Positions 10,274 through 21,232 of a DNA stretch of 64,000 nucleotides are shown piece by piece (position 1 is the stretch's first letter; each line of letters begins with the position of its first letter). The DNA is from Lithobates sylvaticus. Taxonomy: Eukaryota > Chordata > Amphibia > Anura > Ranidae. The DNA is taken from positions 157,598,048-157,662,047 of the forward strand of contig CM053034.1 of the NCBI GenBank assembly GCA_028564925.1. Direction: 5' to 3'. The notes beneath the pieces were generated by a model. The model had not been told where the DNA came from, ran no database searches, and was given only the letters and a program-made list of their open reading frames with translations. A program made the translations under genes and the position numbers.

Positions 10274-11677
10274 CAGTGCATCTGGAAAGTATTCACAGCA
10301 CTTCACTTTTTCCACATTTTGTTACAGCCTTATTCCAAAATGATATAAATAAATTTTCCTCAAAATTCTACAAACAATACTCCATTATTACAATGTGAAA
10401 TGTGTTTTTTTTTGTTTTGAAATCTTTATTAAACATGACCATGACACTCAAATTGAGCTCAGAGGCATCCGGTTTCCACTAATCATCCTTGATTTTTCTA
10501 CAACTTGATTGGACTCCACCTGTGGTGAATTCAATTGATTGGACATGATTTGGAAAGGCGTGCCCACACCTGTCTATATAAGAGTGCAAACCAAGCCATG
10601 AAGTTCAAGGAATTGTCTGTAGACTGCCGACAGAATTGTATGGAGGCACAGATCTGAGGAAGGGTACATAAAAATTTCTGCAGCATTGTGAAGGTCCCAA
10701 CGAGCACAGTTTGGAACCACCAGGACCCCCCCGAACGAGAAATCGGGGGGAGGTGACAAACCCAATGGTCACTAAGACAGAGCTCCAGCATTTCTTGGTG
10801 GAAAGGAAACCTTCTAGAATAACAACCATCTCTGCAGCACTCCACCAATCGGGCTGTATGGTAGAGTTGCCAGATGGAGCCACTCCACGGTAAAAAGCAC
10901 ATGACAGCCTGCCTGGAGTTTGCCAAAAGACACCTGATGGACTCTCGGACCATAAGAAACAAAATTTTCTGGTCTGATGAAACAGATTGAACTCTGGCCT
11001 GAATGGCAAGCATAATGTCTGGAGGAAACAGTCACTGCTCATCACCTGGCCAATACCATCCCGACTGAGGCATGGTGGTGGCAGCATCATGCTGTGGGCA
11101 TGTTTTTCAGCAGCAGGAACTGAGAGACTAGTCGGGATCGAGGGAAAGATGAATGCAGCAATGTACAGCAACTTTCTTGATGAAAACCTGCTCCAGAGCG
11201 CTCTGGGGCGATGATTCATCTTCCAACAGGACAACGACCTTAAGTACACAGCCAAGATGACAAAGGAGTGGCTATGGGACAACTCTGTAAATGTCCTTGA
11301 GTGGCCCAGCCACAGCCTAGACTTGAACCTGATTGAACATCTCTGGAGATATCTGGAAATGGCTGTGCACCGACGCTCCCCATCCAACCCAAAAATAGGT
11401 TTGCCAAGCTTGTAGCATCATACTCTAAAAGACTTGAGGCTGTAATTGGTGCCAAAGTTGCTTTAACAAAGTATTGCGCAAAGGCTGTGAATACTTATGT
11501 ACATGTGTGTGGTGAGTTTTATAATCTTTCAAAAAAACTTCTTTCACATTGTCATTATGAGGTATTGTGTGTGGAATTTTGAGGAAAATAATGAATTTAA
11601 TCCATTTTGGAATAAGGCTGTAACATAACAATGTAGAAAAAAAAATGAAGCACTGTGACTACTTTCCGGATTCACTG
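10274..11677 (+). mobile_element. Near full-length Tc1-like DNA transposon, inactive
   Basis: Target TA dinucleotides at 10272-10273 and 11678-11679 flank inverted termini beginning CAGTGCATCTGGAAAGTA on the left and, read inversely, CAGTGAATCCGGAAAGTA on the right, with matching inner sequence (TTTTGTTACAGCCTTATTCC). The 1404-bp body is normal for Tc1. The transposase is on the + strand in several frames: FAKRHLMDS and IFWSDET near 10920-10985, [18 protein letters not shown] near 11065, FQQDND at 11220 and IEHLW at 11335 (the DD34E region). Several frameshifts and stops make it a pseudogene. It sits in the large INCENP intron. Confidence 0.9.
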
Positions 11678-11718
11678 TACATGTAAAGGGGCCTAGACTT
11701 GGGCAACCTTATCCTTTA

Positions 11719-12160
11719 GGCCCCTTTCACACTGGGGCGGTGAGCCGCGGTGACGGTAAAGCAGCGCTATATTTAGCGCTGCTTTACCGTCGTTTTCACC
11801 GCGGTTTTCGGCCGCTCGCGGTGCGGTTTTACCCCCCGCGAGCGGCCGAAAAAGGGTTAAACACCCCCCGCAGAGCACCGCCGTAGCCGCGGTAACCGCG
11901 GTATTGCCGCGGTTTTACCGCGGTCTCCCATTGTAATCAATGGGAAGGAGCGGTATAGGAGCGGTGAACACACCGCTCCTATCCCGCTCCAAAGATGCTG
12001 CTAGCAGGACTTTTTTTGCCGTCCTGCTAGCGCACCGCTCCAGTGTGAAAGCCCGCCGGCTTTCACACTGGAGTTAAAGGGGCAGGATTTTTTCATGCGG
12101 TGAACAGGCGCTATTTTTAGCGCTGCACCGCATGAAAAACGCCCCGGTGTGAAAGGGGCC
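11719..12160. mobile_element. PIF/Harbinger-type hairpin MITE, copy 1
   Basis: Target TTA at 11716-11718 and 12161-12163 flanks inverted termini GGCCCCTTTCACACTGG (left) and its complement at the right end. Internally there are several more hairpins (for example GCAGCGCTATATTTAGCGCTGC split over its arms). The 3-bp TWA duplication is the mark of PIF/Harbinger elements; no transposase is encoded. Nearly the same as 16478-16910. Confidence 0.85.
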
Positions 12161-12763
12161 TTAGTGTTACTAAATGGAAATACATTTTTTACCTTAATGC
12201 ATTGTTTGCATTAAGGTAAAAAAAAAAAAAAAGTTTACAATTTCCCTGTGTGACGTGTAAGGGGGAAGAATGGATCAGTGCTGTGCACAGCTGGATCTTT
12301 TCTCCCCTTCCTCTTCACACAGCATTGTAGGAGCCATTGGCTCTTGCTGCTGTCAATCAAAAGCAGTAAAGGGAAGTAAGGGGCGGGCCTAAGTCCTGCT
12401 GTATAAGTCTATGGAGCGTAGGTTCGGGAGCGTGCAGACCACGCTTTTCCCCATAGGAAGCGGCTGACTTTGGTGGACGTAGGAGGCGACAAGCTCGCCA
12501 CCGGGGACCTGAGAAGAGGATTGGGACCACTGCACAGGGCAGGTAAGTAACATGTTTTAATAAAAATACAAAAGACTTTGACATCACATTGTTAAAATGT
12601 TGCTAGTTTTAAGTAATCAAACACTTAGCATTCTGTAGCCACTTTGCCAATCCCAATTTTTTTTTGGGCGGGGGGGGGGGGGATAGCCAAAAGGTTTTGG
12701 AAATTGTATTCAAAACGCAGGATCTTGCCCCAACGGTCGTAAGAAAACAATATGAAGCATTAA
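12161..12763. other. MITE-like segment with splice-donor motif
   Basis: From about 12172 the sequence (ACCTTAATGCATTG ... GCATTAAGGTAAA, a hairpin) resembles 40797-41240, including the later CAG|GTAAGTAA (GT at 12543). I take both as copies of one repeat family. No gene is seen; a G-run lies at 12669-12683. Confidence 0.5.
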
Positions 12764-12986
12764 AGTGGTGTTGCCACCAAAAAAAAAAAAAAAATTGGCT
12801 TAAAAGCCACAGCCGGGTGCCCATATTAAGAATGCCGGCGCCGCGAGGGGGGGGGGGGGCTCGTTCCCCCGCATCGCTGGACCCTGGGACAGGTAAGTGT
12901 CCGATTTATTAAAAGTCAGCAGCTGCAGAATTTGTAGCTGCTGACCTTTTTTAAAAAAAAAAAAAAAAATTTGTGGGCCCTCCTCT
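12764..12986 (+). mobile_element. TTAA-flanked MITE, short relative of 4837-5255
   Basis: TTAA at 12760-12763 and 12987-12990; termini AGTGGTGTTGCC and GGGCCCTCCTCT. The right part (ACAGGTAAGTGTCC, then GTCAGCAGCTGCAG) is shared with the copies at 4837 and 42668, but the NRF-1/ETS block is absent or replaced. Confidence 0.7.
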
Positions 12987-13282
12987 TTAAGTACATTAAT
13001 CCTAGTATAAGAACTTTAAACCCTGTCCTGCTAATTGGGTAGCAAGTGATTTGATGAAGCAATACCCCTTTTCACTAAAACCAGATTCCTAAAAAGTATG
13101 ACACAAACCCAAGCCTAAATCATGCCATGTACACGATTTTATGTTTGGTACAATTTTTTTAAATAAAATCCTATTGTAACATGGCAAACCATTGGTGACA
13201 TTTTTGATCCGAAGCCTTAGGCAAAATATGCTAAGCATAAATATTTAAAACAAGCTAATTGCTTACTGAAGTCTGTTCTAAC
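12987..13282 (+). other. INCENP intron, nothing recognised
   Basis: AT-rich intronic sequence without features. Confidence 0.5.
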
Positions 13283-13290
13283 CTCTACAA

Positions 13291-13442
13291 CAGGGATATG
13301 CAATTAGCGGACCTCCAGCTGTTGCAAAACTACAAGTCCCATCATGCTTTGCCTCTGGATGTCATGCTTGTGTCTGTCTTGCTATGCCTCATGGGACTTG
13401 TAGTTCTGCAACAGCTGGAGGTCCGCTAATTGCATATCCCTG
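13291..13442. mobile_element. hAT-type hairpin MITE with 8-bp target duplication
   Basis: A 152-bp palindrome-like element with terminal inverted repeats of about 50 bp beginning CAGGGATATGCAATTAGC. It is flanked by a perfect 8-bp duplication CTCTACAA (13283-13290 and 13443-13450), the length made by hAT transposases. It has no coding capacity. Confidence 0.88.
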
Positions 13443-13450
13443 CTCTACAA

Positions 13451-13832
13451 CATCACAGAAGCTTGCACCACTGGAGGGAGGATGTGTAATATTGGAAATT
13501 AAAGAAAATCTCCCCTTTCCGATACCTGTAGGAAAACTGGTTGGTAAACTAAAGATTCCATAGACTTCCCTGCTATGCAGAAAATCCCAATGCCATCTTT
13601 TTAAAGGGCCTCTTGCATTCTTCAATTCTCATCCCTAGAGAACACAGGAAATGGTTAACCTTTTGTGTTATTCATGCCGCCTATAGGAGGAATTGACACT
13701 CTCTAACTAAACTAGCCCGAGATAACCCGCTGGTTGGAGGGAATTTATTTTTATTTTATTTATTTAATTTTTTGCTAGTGTTCTAGGGGCTCTGATGGGT
13801 AGTCTAACATTGTTGCTATATAGGTAGATCGA
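13451..13832 (+). other. INCENP intron, nothing recognised
   Basis: No element ends or exons visible. Confidence 0.4.
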
Positions 13833-14300
13833 TCCATGCAAAAGATTTAGGCAGGTGTGAAAAAAAAGTTGATCCTGACCAAATCATTTGCAGAAATGCA
13901 GCCCCAAACTTGCAAGGAACCTCCGTGCTTCACTGTTGCCTGCAGACACTTTGTACTGCTCTCCAGCCCTTCATGGACAAACTGCCTCCTGCTACAGCCA
14001 TATATTACACATTTTGGCTCATCAGTCCAGAGCACCTGCTGCCATTTTCTGCGCCCTGCTTCCTATGTTTGCATAGGACATGAAAACAAGGCTAAGTGAT
14101 TCAACCATGCAGGAGTTCTTTCAAAAGCTGCAAGTTTATTTAGAAGAATTGATGCTTTTTTGAAGGCAAATGGTGGTCACACCAAATATTGATTTGTATT
14201 TTTCTTCTGTTCATTTATGTTTCATTTTTTGATAATCATCTATTCATGAAAGCATTCTTTACAGCATTTTTTTACACCTGCCTAAAACCTTAACACAGTC
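13833..14300 (-). mobile_element. Internally deleted Tc1-like element
   Basis: Inverted ends TTTAGGCAGGTGTG with A-run (about 13846) and, on the right, TTTTTTTACACCTGCCTAAAA (about 14270) mark a second Tc1 family. The minus strand at 13847-14035 encodes the transposase middle: LWTDEPKCVIYGCSRRQFV and VKHGGSLQVWGCISANDLVR. The N-terminal DNA-binding part is absent, so this is a deletion derivative. No clear TA duplication is preserved. Confidence 0.75.
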
Positions 14301-16370
14301 TGTGGGGCTCTCTTCTGACCTCTTGGCTGGTTACTTTACCACAGTCATTGTGGATGGCTTTATGGCCAAAATCGCCCAGTTGCTAGCAGACTCTAACCAT
14401 AGAGGTTACAAGTACACTCTTGTGCTTTACCCCTGTGGATTCTGCAGTGCTCTTAGACATCAGGTTGCCTCTGAGAAGTTGTAAACTTGTACCATTACTT
14501 TCAAATTAAGACTGTTTCCGCACTTATTGGTGCGGTACGCAACACTTTGACACTAGAGAATCAGCTTGTTGCTTTTACAAGTGCTATTTCCACTGATTGG
14601 CTTCTGGAGGTTTCCCATCTCCTCTCCTGTAGGACTCTCTCCTCTCCTGTAGGACTCTCTCCTCTCCTGTAGGACTCTCTCCTCTCCTGTAGGACTCTCT
14701 CCTCTCCTGTAGGACTCTCTCCTCTCCTGTAGGACTCTCTCCTCTCCTGTAGGACTCTCTCCTCTCCTGTAGGACTCTCTCCTCTCCTGTAGGACTCTCT
14801 CCTCTCCTGTAGGACTCTCTCCTCTCCTGTAGGACTCTCTCCTCTCCTGTAGGACTCTCTCCTCTCCTGTAGGACTCTCTCCTCTCCTGTAGGACTCTCT
14901 CCTCTCCTGTAGGACTCTCTCCTCTCCTGTAGGACTCTCTCCTCTCCTGTAGGACTCTCTCCTCTCCTGTAGGACTCTCTCCTCTCCTGTAGGACTCTCC
15001 TATCGGTATGTTTAGATGACCATGTGATTAAAAGTTTTGGCCTGCAAGATCCAACATGTCTGTCATCACCGCCCTTAACAGAGGGACTTCTGGCTTTTGT
15101 GAACATCAGACACATACCTGCATTTCCCCATCTTTTCAGCGCACCTGTGTTTCCTATGCTTTGCTGCTGGTTCTCTGCACTCTTAGTTCCTGGACCTGCC
15201 ATTCGACCTCTGGTCTGCGTCTTGAGTGTTCTTCAAGTTAACAGCTGTATCAACATTGCTGTGCTCTTGTGGTATCCCCCGTTATGAGATAATTAGAGGA
15301 CTCTCCTTTTTTTTTTTTAAGGTAAAAGTTTGTGCAGTCTCTGTTGGACAATGTATCCTTGACTGTTCAGACATTACAACAGTTTGGCTGGTACCTGAAC
15401 CTTCAGAAATCAATGCCAGAGCAGACTTATTTTGGAATGTTTGGGTCAAGTGATCAGTCATATGAATCTCCACTATTTTCCATAAGTTCTGGGTCTGATG
15501 GTAGCTCCCTTTTTAGCCAATCACATTTGTGAGTTTTACTCCAGTCCCTTACAAAGCCATATTCTGTCATGGACAGACCGACTTGTTTGACACTGAGGAC
15601 CAGGTTGGCCTTGACCTGATTGCTCAGGAGCCTGGTTCTGGAATGGGAAGTCTTTTCTTCCCATCCTTTGTAAGAGCCACATGACGGATGGCAGCCTGTT
15701 GGGCTGGGCAGGAGACTTGGGTAGCCTGTCAGTGCAGGGAAGTTGGTCATTGGAATTCCATCTTCTGCTCAACAGCCTGGAGTTTTGCGAAGTCTGGATC
15801 TATGCAGCATTAATCCATCCTGAAGGAGAGCTGCTAAATTCAGAATGAGACTAGAAAAGCAGTGGTATAAATCGGCCATCAGGGATGTGGTAAGCATCCA
15901 TTTCTCAACCACTTCTGCTTTCAGAAAGACAGTCTGACTGTCTTCTCATATGGTCCCTTAAGTTCCACCATCTCTAGGTGGTTCAGACACACCATTATCT
16001 AAGTTTACAGGCTATCAATTCTGGTGCTCCTTGGACTTTTTGGCTTCAAACAACTGTTTCCCTAAATATGCAAGGCTGCCACCTAGTCCTCTGTTCACAT
16101 ATTCCCTAAGTTCTACTAGATGGGTTTTGAGGCCTCATCTGCTGACAGCTTTGGAAGTCCAACAGGTGGCTCTAAGCTGTATGTGGTCCCCAGTTCTGTG
16201 GTTGGTTGGTGGTGTCTGTTTTTTTTTTTTTTTGTGCCGTTTGTTAGTCTTCTTCTTTTTAGGTTTCAGTATAACCCAAACGTGATTGGCTTCCTGTTTC
16301 TCCAAAAAAATTTTATGCTTTTTTTTTTTTTTTTTCTCCACAAACCTGTAACTATGCTACTATTCTAGCA
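14301..16370 (+). mobile_element. Decayed DIRS-like tyrosine-recombinase retroelement fossil
   Basis: Scattered + strand remnants appear in the order expected for a DIRS-order element: a reverse-transcriptase-like stretch (LQQFGWYLNLQKS near 15375), an RNase H-like stretch (about 15660-15840), and a tyrosine-recombinase-like C-terminal stretch (SRWFRHTII near 15970, then ICKAAT near 16065). The copy is old and heavily broken, with well over ten breaks, and its ends are not resolved. A 20-bp minisatellite (14621-15000) lies inside. Family assignment is by motif resemblance only. Confidence 0.5.
14621..15000. repeat. 20-bp minisatellite, 19 copies
   Basis: The unit CCTCTCCTGTAGGACTCTCT repeats 19 times almost without change; only the last copy differs visibly. 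Such homogeneity means recent expansion or conversion. It makes a spurious minus-strand open frame of RRGES/PTGEE repeats. Confidence 0.97.
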
Positions 16371-16477
16371 TGTAAAGTGTAATATACATACACTTTACCT
16401 ATGCTTGTTCCTCCTTTTCTGCATCACAAGTTCAAAGTAGAACTAAAGAAAAAATGTAATTTTGGTTAAGGGTGTAA

Positions 16478-16910
16478 GGCCCCTTTCACACTGGGGCGGT
16501 GAGCCGCGGTGACGGTAAAGCAGTGCTATATTTAGCGCTGCTTTACCGTCGTTTTCACCGCGGTTTTCGGCCGCTCGCGGTGCGGTTTTAACCCCCGCGA
16601 GCGGCCGAAAAAGTGTTAAACACCCCCCGCAGAGCGGCGCTTTGCGGCGGTATTGCCGCGGTTTTACCGCGGTCTCCCATTCTTTTCAATGGGAAGGAGC
16701 GGTATAGGAGCGGTGAACACACCGCTCCTATCCCGCTCCAAAGATGCTGCTAGCAGGACTTTTTTTGTCATCCTGCTAGCGCACCGCTCCAGTGTGAAAG
16801 CCCGCCGGCTTTCACACTGGAGTTAAAGGGGCCGGATTTTTTTCATGCGGTGAACAGGCGCTATTTTTAGCGCTGCACCGCATGAAAAACGCCCCGGTGT
16901 GAAAGGGGCC
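16478..16910. mobile_element. PIF/Harbinger-type hairpin MITE, copy 2
   Basis: Target TAA at 16475-16477 and 16911-16913; termini GGCCCCTTTCACACTGG and inverse. Nearly identical in sequence and orientation to 11719-12160, with a few small changes inside. The TAA versus TTA duplications fit the TWA preference of PIF/Harbinger. Confidence 0.88.
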
Positions 16911-16913
16911 TAA

Positions 16914-17163
16914 GGGAGGAATTGCCATGGGATTATCCCATGGCCAAAACAGGAAGTGAGTAAATAGTTTGAAAAAAAAAAAAAAAATAGGGAATTGCTC
17001 CTCACCAGAACTAGTGTCTGCCAGATTTCTCCTCTATTCCTGTTCTGGGGACACCTCCAAAATTTGGGATTTTAATTTTGTTTGGTGATAATAGTAAATG
17101 GGACAATTGGAGTGTGACTCTCACCAACGGGTGCAGACAGCAACAAGACCTTGACAGGTGTTT
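16914..17163 (+). other. INCENP intron, nothing recognised
   Basis: Includes an A-run at 16971-16987; no element ends visible. Confidence 0.4.
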
Positions 17164-17167
17164 TTAA

Positions 17168-19228
17168 CCTCCCTGTCAGTATTTTTGAATGTAAAAGCGG
17201 TACATTGTTTTGCATGGAAATTTTTGTTTTGTACTGTAGGCCTGTAAATCTTAAGAATAAATCTCTTAAATTTGTCTAAACAAGAGTCTTGTAGATGTCC
17301 CTGGTATGAAAGTTTGAAATGGATGTCTTGCGAGCTACCAATGTAGAGTGTCCAAAGAATGTTTTAAACGTAAGAAAACCAATCCACAGCTGCTAAGAAT
17401 ATTTACACTCCAATAATCTGTATCTTTAATAATCAACAAATGCAGCGCTAAGTGTGAGTGCTATATCACATAGCACTGCATTTGTTTATTTTTAATACGA
17501 TAACGTTTCACACCCGAAATAATTTTAAAAAATTTGATTCAATGTAATCACACCAAAAACACAAAAATTTGTCCAAACAAGGGTGCAATATTACTAGTCA
17601 CTGTAATACCAGACACTGCACATTGAGTTAGTATACATCCCGGGTATGAACATTTTTTTAAACATGGGACTGCATAAAGTCAAACGTTCCAATCGGGACA
17701 ATGGAACCCCCCCCCCCCCCCCCCTTTTTTTTTTTTCTCTCCTCTTTCCACTGTCATCTCGCTTCGAGCAACAAACCACGCACATCATTGTAGGTGCTGA
17801 CTTTTTTTTTTCTCGGTTGGTGGGATGTAGTCCATGAAGTGACTGCCAGGGTTGACAACGCCAACAGCACAAACCCCAGCTCTTTTCACTGCAATTGATG
17901 GTGTTTGGTTTACAAAGTTCTGGAGACATATAAAAGTTGTTAAGCAATAGCCCTGATTTAGCAATGGGTGAAAGAACTGAAAATGTTGCCATTCATAGTT
18001 GCTGTATTTTGGATTGAATTTTGTTCCTTTTCCAGTGTAAGAGGACAATGCCAAATGTAGCCAGTTGACGATTCACATAGCATGTAGGATTTTACGCCAA
18101 ATCGTGCTCTTTAATGCAATGTATTGTACCAAGCTGAGCCTTCCCTTTTTGTAGGTGCCATCACTTCCATCCATACTGATATCTTTCTGGCACTTGGCTC
18201 CGGTAGAAATTTTTTAGAATCATTTGAGATACTTCTCAAATTTTTTCATTTTGGAGCAGGACGAGTAGGTTTTTCAAATTTCATTGTTTTCTAAATGTAA
18301 ATATTTTGTGATCAGAGAAAATCTGTACTCTGACATGACCATGCCAAAGAATGGAAGTGGCAAGTCATTTATTAGTTGTCCACCACTTTTTTTTTCCCCC
18401 ACCACTCCCTGAAGTATTAGGCCCAGAAGTTTCCAAATGTCATCTCTGGTCACTTGTTCCCACTTTCTGCTTCTTGGAAACTTCCTATGCATAGTAGCGA
18501 ATTATTGCTCTTTTGTACCAGTTTGTCTTGCTAACTATTTTTTTTTTTTTTTTTTTTTCAATAACATCGGTCAGAAGTTAAGTATACCAAGGGGTTGTCG
18601 TGTTCAATGTCTGTCTACTTTCATACCAGATGCTCCAGTAAATGTGAATCTTGGGGTTGCTGCCTGATCCATACCAGTCAATAGAGCACCAAGTTAGCAC
18701 ATCACTGAGCTCAGTCGTGGAATTGTCGCTGTTGGCACTTTCCGTGTCTGACAAATTACCACACTAATTACTTTTGCTAATTTCTGCAAGTGATTCTAAT
18801 TCCCTATCACTGTTTTCTAGCTGGTCCAAAACCTTTTCTGACTTAAGGGATGCTTTTTGGATGCCATGGACTTCCTCAAGTTTCCAGGCAAAAAGAACGG
18901 TAAAAGTGCAGGCAGGGCACTAGACAAAGTGCTAGGGACAAAACTGGGGTGAAATGGTTTGATACAGTAATGTAATCCGAATGGATTGCAGTGTGTGTGT
19001 GTTATGAACTTTTTGAATTTCCTGCCGGCTCCGCCCCCATGCGGCGCTCGCAGGTAACAGGCCCCGGTCAACAAACATCGCCAGGAGGTCTCGACCGGAG
19101 GACATCGGGGGATCATAGGGACATGGTAAGTAACAATAGAGGGATACTACAGCGTAACCCAGGGTTACCGCTTTTGGTGCTGAAAATTTAACCCAGAGCC
19201 ACACTTAGGATTACCGCCAGGGAGGTGG
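17168..19228 (-). mobile_element. Decayed piggyBac-like transposon
   Basis: TTAA at 17164-17167 and 19229-19232 flank termini CCTCCCTGTCAG and (inverse of the right end) CCACCTCCCTGGCGG. A broken minus-strand transposase lies at about 17600-18850: near 18300-18490 RKWEQVTRDDIWKLLGLIL and MSEYRFSLITKYLHLENNE match the N-terminal part of the DDE_Tnp_1_7 domain, and at 17785-18054 GKGTKFNPKY and LLNQGYCLT match its later part. Several stops and frameshifts make it inactive. Inside, a C-run/T-run (17707-17735) and a poly(T) (18539-18558) were added later. Confidence 0.75.
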
Positions 19229-19389
19229 TTAATCCAAAGCTAAAGATTTTTGTTAGCCTTTAGTAAGATTGGCATCCTGCTGTGAAGGGTTGGACTATTG
19301 TGTGCTGTGAATCGCAATGGGGGTTCATTTACTAAAACTGGACAGTGCAAAATCCTGGTGCATCTCTGCATAGGAACCAATCCGCTTTC

Positions 19390-19390
19390 A

Positions 19391-19418
<28 letters not shown>
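19390..19418. repeat. (GT)n microsatellite
   Basis: About 14 GT units, within intronic sequence just before the exon at 19586. Confidence 0.95.
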
Positions 19419-19421
<3 letters not shown>

Positions 19422-19585
19422 TGGTCAAAGCTGTATTGAACAAGCTAAAGTTAAAAGCTGATTGGCTACCATGTACAACTGTACCAGATTTAGAATTCTC
19501 CAGGTTTAGTAAATCAACCCCATTTTTAAGTTGTTTTTCTTCTTTTTTTTATTTTCAAGATTTAAAAAACAAATTGATATTTCAG

Positions 19586-19697
19586 GGAAAGGGAGCGACA
19601 AGAGCGTGAAAGGGCTCTTCAGCTGCAAAAAGAACTTGAAAGGGCAGCACTGGACAGAGAGCAACAGCGCAAGGAGGCTGAAGAACGCAAGAAGAGA
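19586..19697 (+). CDS. incenp: INCENP exon: helix block RERQERERALQLQKELE
   Basis: The exon follows ATATTTCAG and reads (R)ERERQERERALQLQKELE and then QQRKEAEERKKR, ending in phase 0 before GTGAGT at 19698. It completes the split arginine codon CG+G from the exon at 9901-10079, across the 9.5 kb intron. Composition is again that of the charged helix. Confidence 0.93.
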
Positions 19698-20072
19698 GTG
19701 AGTTGATATTCTACTTTGTAGCATTCTCATCTGTTTCAGAATACTTCGGAGCAATGCATGTGTTTAGCATAGTTTGAGAAATCTGTGCTATTATGTGTGC
19801 GTTTCACATTGTTGGTAAAAAGTTTGTGGCAATCAATTATAACTACTGCTGGTGGAACGAACACGATGGACTTTGTATGGTGTTCCTTTTTAGAATCCAA
19901 AAACCTATAGTCTAACTGGCTTCTACAGTAGAGCCAGAGTTTGAGACTGGCTGCATATTGTGAGCTCCACTGCTGTGAATTCTCTCTATATAGCTATGTA
20001 ATATTTATCAATAAGATGTCCAATGCATTCACATACAAGTTTGATGAACACCTGCTATGTGTGCAATTTCAG

Positions 20073-20237
20073 GAGCAGCAGGAAAGGCTAGAACAGGAGA
20101 GGTTACGTAAAGAAATGGAGGCAAAGAGACGCCAAGAACTAGAGGCACAGAGGCTGCGTGAGGAGCAGGAGAGAATCGCTAAGGAGCAGACGTTGGCTGC
20201 CAACACTCCAGGGCTAAATGTCACTGTAGAAATGCAG
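20073..20237 (+). CDS. incenp: INCENP exon: end of helix and LNVTVEMQ linker
   Basis: Fifty-five codons between GCAATTTCAG and GTAAGG. It reads EQQERLEQERLRKEMEAKRR through EEQERIAKEQ, where the helix stops, then TLAANTPGLNVTVEMQ. The GLNVTV stretch matches the linker before the IN-box in vertebrate INCENP (recalled human ALNVTVDVQ). Phase 0 at both ends. Confidence 0.95.
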
Positions 20238-20347
20238 GTAAGGTTGTAGTTTAAACAGGGACATGTTAACATTGGAACAGGAAATCTATTTTGTGTCTTG
20301 CTGCCTATTTGCTAAGACTGTGGGTAAATAGTCCCCTGTGTTTTCAG

Positions 20348-20504
20348 AATTCTTCCACCTGTGAATCCTATGACATGACTCCTAAAGGATACAAACCCCA
20401 CCCACCTAAATTCAATCCAGATGATTACGGCATGGACTTAAACAGTGATGACTCCACAGATGATGACAGCAAGCCTCGCAAGCCCGTCCCAACTTGGGCA
20501 TGTG
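20348..20504 (+). CDS. incenp: INCENP exon: start of IN-box region
   Basis: After GTTTTCAG the exon reads [20 protein letters not shown], then [18 protein letters not shown] and [12 protein letters not shown], ending in phase 1 before GTAAGT. The [13 protein letters not shown] motif and the tryptophan that opens the IN-box are hallmarks of INCENP. The residue after W-A is Cys here where I recall Arg in human (WARG). This part wraps around the small lobe of Aurora B. Confidence 0.97.
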
Positions 20505-21232
20505 GTAAGTGTCTTATCAGCCTAGAGGTGACTTCACATGCCTGCAGTGTCCTATAATCCCACTGCTACATTGCGAATAGGAGCTACTATAATCGGCCTA
20601 AAATATGGGACTTCTAGAAGCTGACATTTTACCTGTCCCATCCTTTTTATGCACGTTGCTATTGACTAGTGAGGCTGTCTATTGTATGTGCTTACTTTTC
20701 TCTATTTCACGTTGTTACTAATGCTGGTTATGAGACTAAGCATGTTTGTTTGGTTATGGTTTTAACATGAGGAACACCCCTTTTTTTGATCGTGCCTCTT
20801 AGCAGTGATCACTATTTTTTTTTTCCCTCTCCACATAACCTGAACAGCTCAAGCAATACAATTGTCTGTAAACTCCATCATATGGCACCTTACAAGATTC
20901 TTTTCGTTTTGATTGTTCATTCCCCATCAGTATTAAAGTAATTGTAAACTATCACCTTGTAAAACAGCCCATTCAGTTTAAGTTTGATCATTTGAGGAGA
21001 GCAGACTGAGTTCCCAGAGGGAACTGACCCTGCAGTGCTCTCCTGCTTGGTGTGGTCGGTTTTTAATTGGAAAGCAAGGGGACTAGCAGGATTACCAGGG
21101 ATTTCACATAAATGAAGCAATACAAAGTACATGGTACAGCAGGCACATATCAGGAATTTGAAGTGTTGGGGTAAAAAATGCTGTAAGTAATACCTAATGT
21201 ATTCCATCCACTTTTTTTTTTTTTCCCCACAG
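20505..21232 (+). other. INCENP last intron
   Basis: Contains a MITE at about 20936-21180 and ends with a T-run and CCCCACAG at the acceptor 21232. Confidence 0.8.
20936..21180. mobile_element. TTAA-type MITE copy in last INCENP intron
   Basis: Begins TTAAAGTAATTGTAAAC and runs to GTGTTGGGGTAA. The same sequence occurs in reverse orientation at 42276-42545 plus 44018-44054, including the blocks around CATGGTACAGCAGGCACATAT and CACACCAAGCAGG. It ends only about 50 bases before the last exon, so it sits in or beside the branch-point zone. Confidence 0.65.

Noticed and set aside
10274-11677. Possibly active Tc1 transposase
   Set aside because: The transposase is spread over several frames with stops; only the ends are well kept.
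14621-15000. CRISPR-like regular repeat
   Set aside because: Units are contiguous with no spacers, and the setting is a vertebrate intron.
14561-15202. A 213-codon minus-strand open frame
   Set aside because: It is the 20-bp minisatellite read through; the protein is a repeat of RRGESPTGEE-like units with no independent support.
17168-19228. Domesticated piggyBac gene
   Set aside because: The transposase remnant has several stops and frameshifts and no long conserved frame, so it is a plain decayed transposon.
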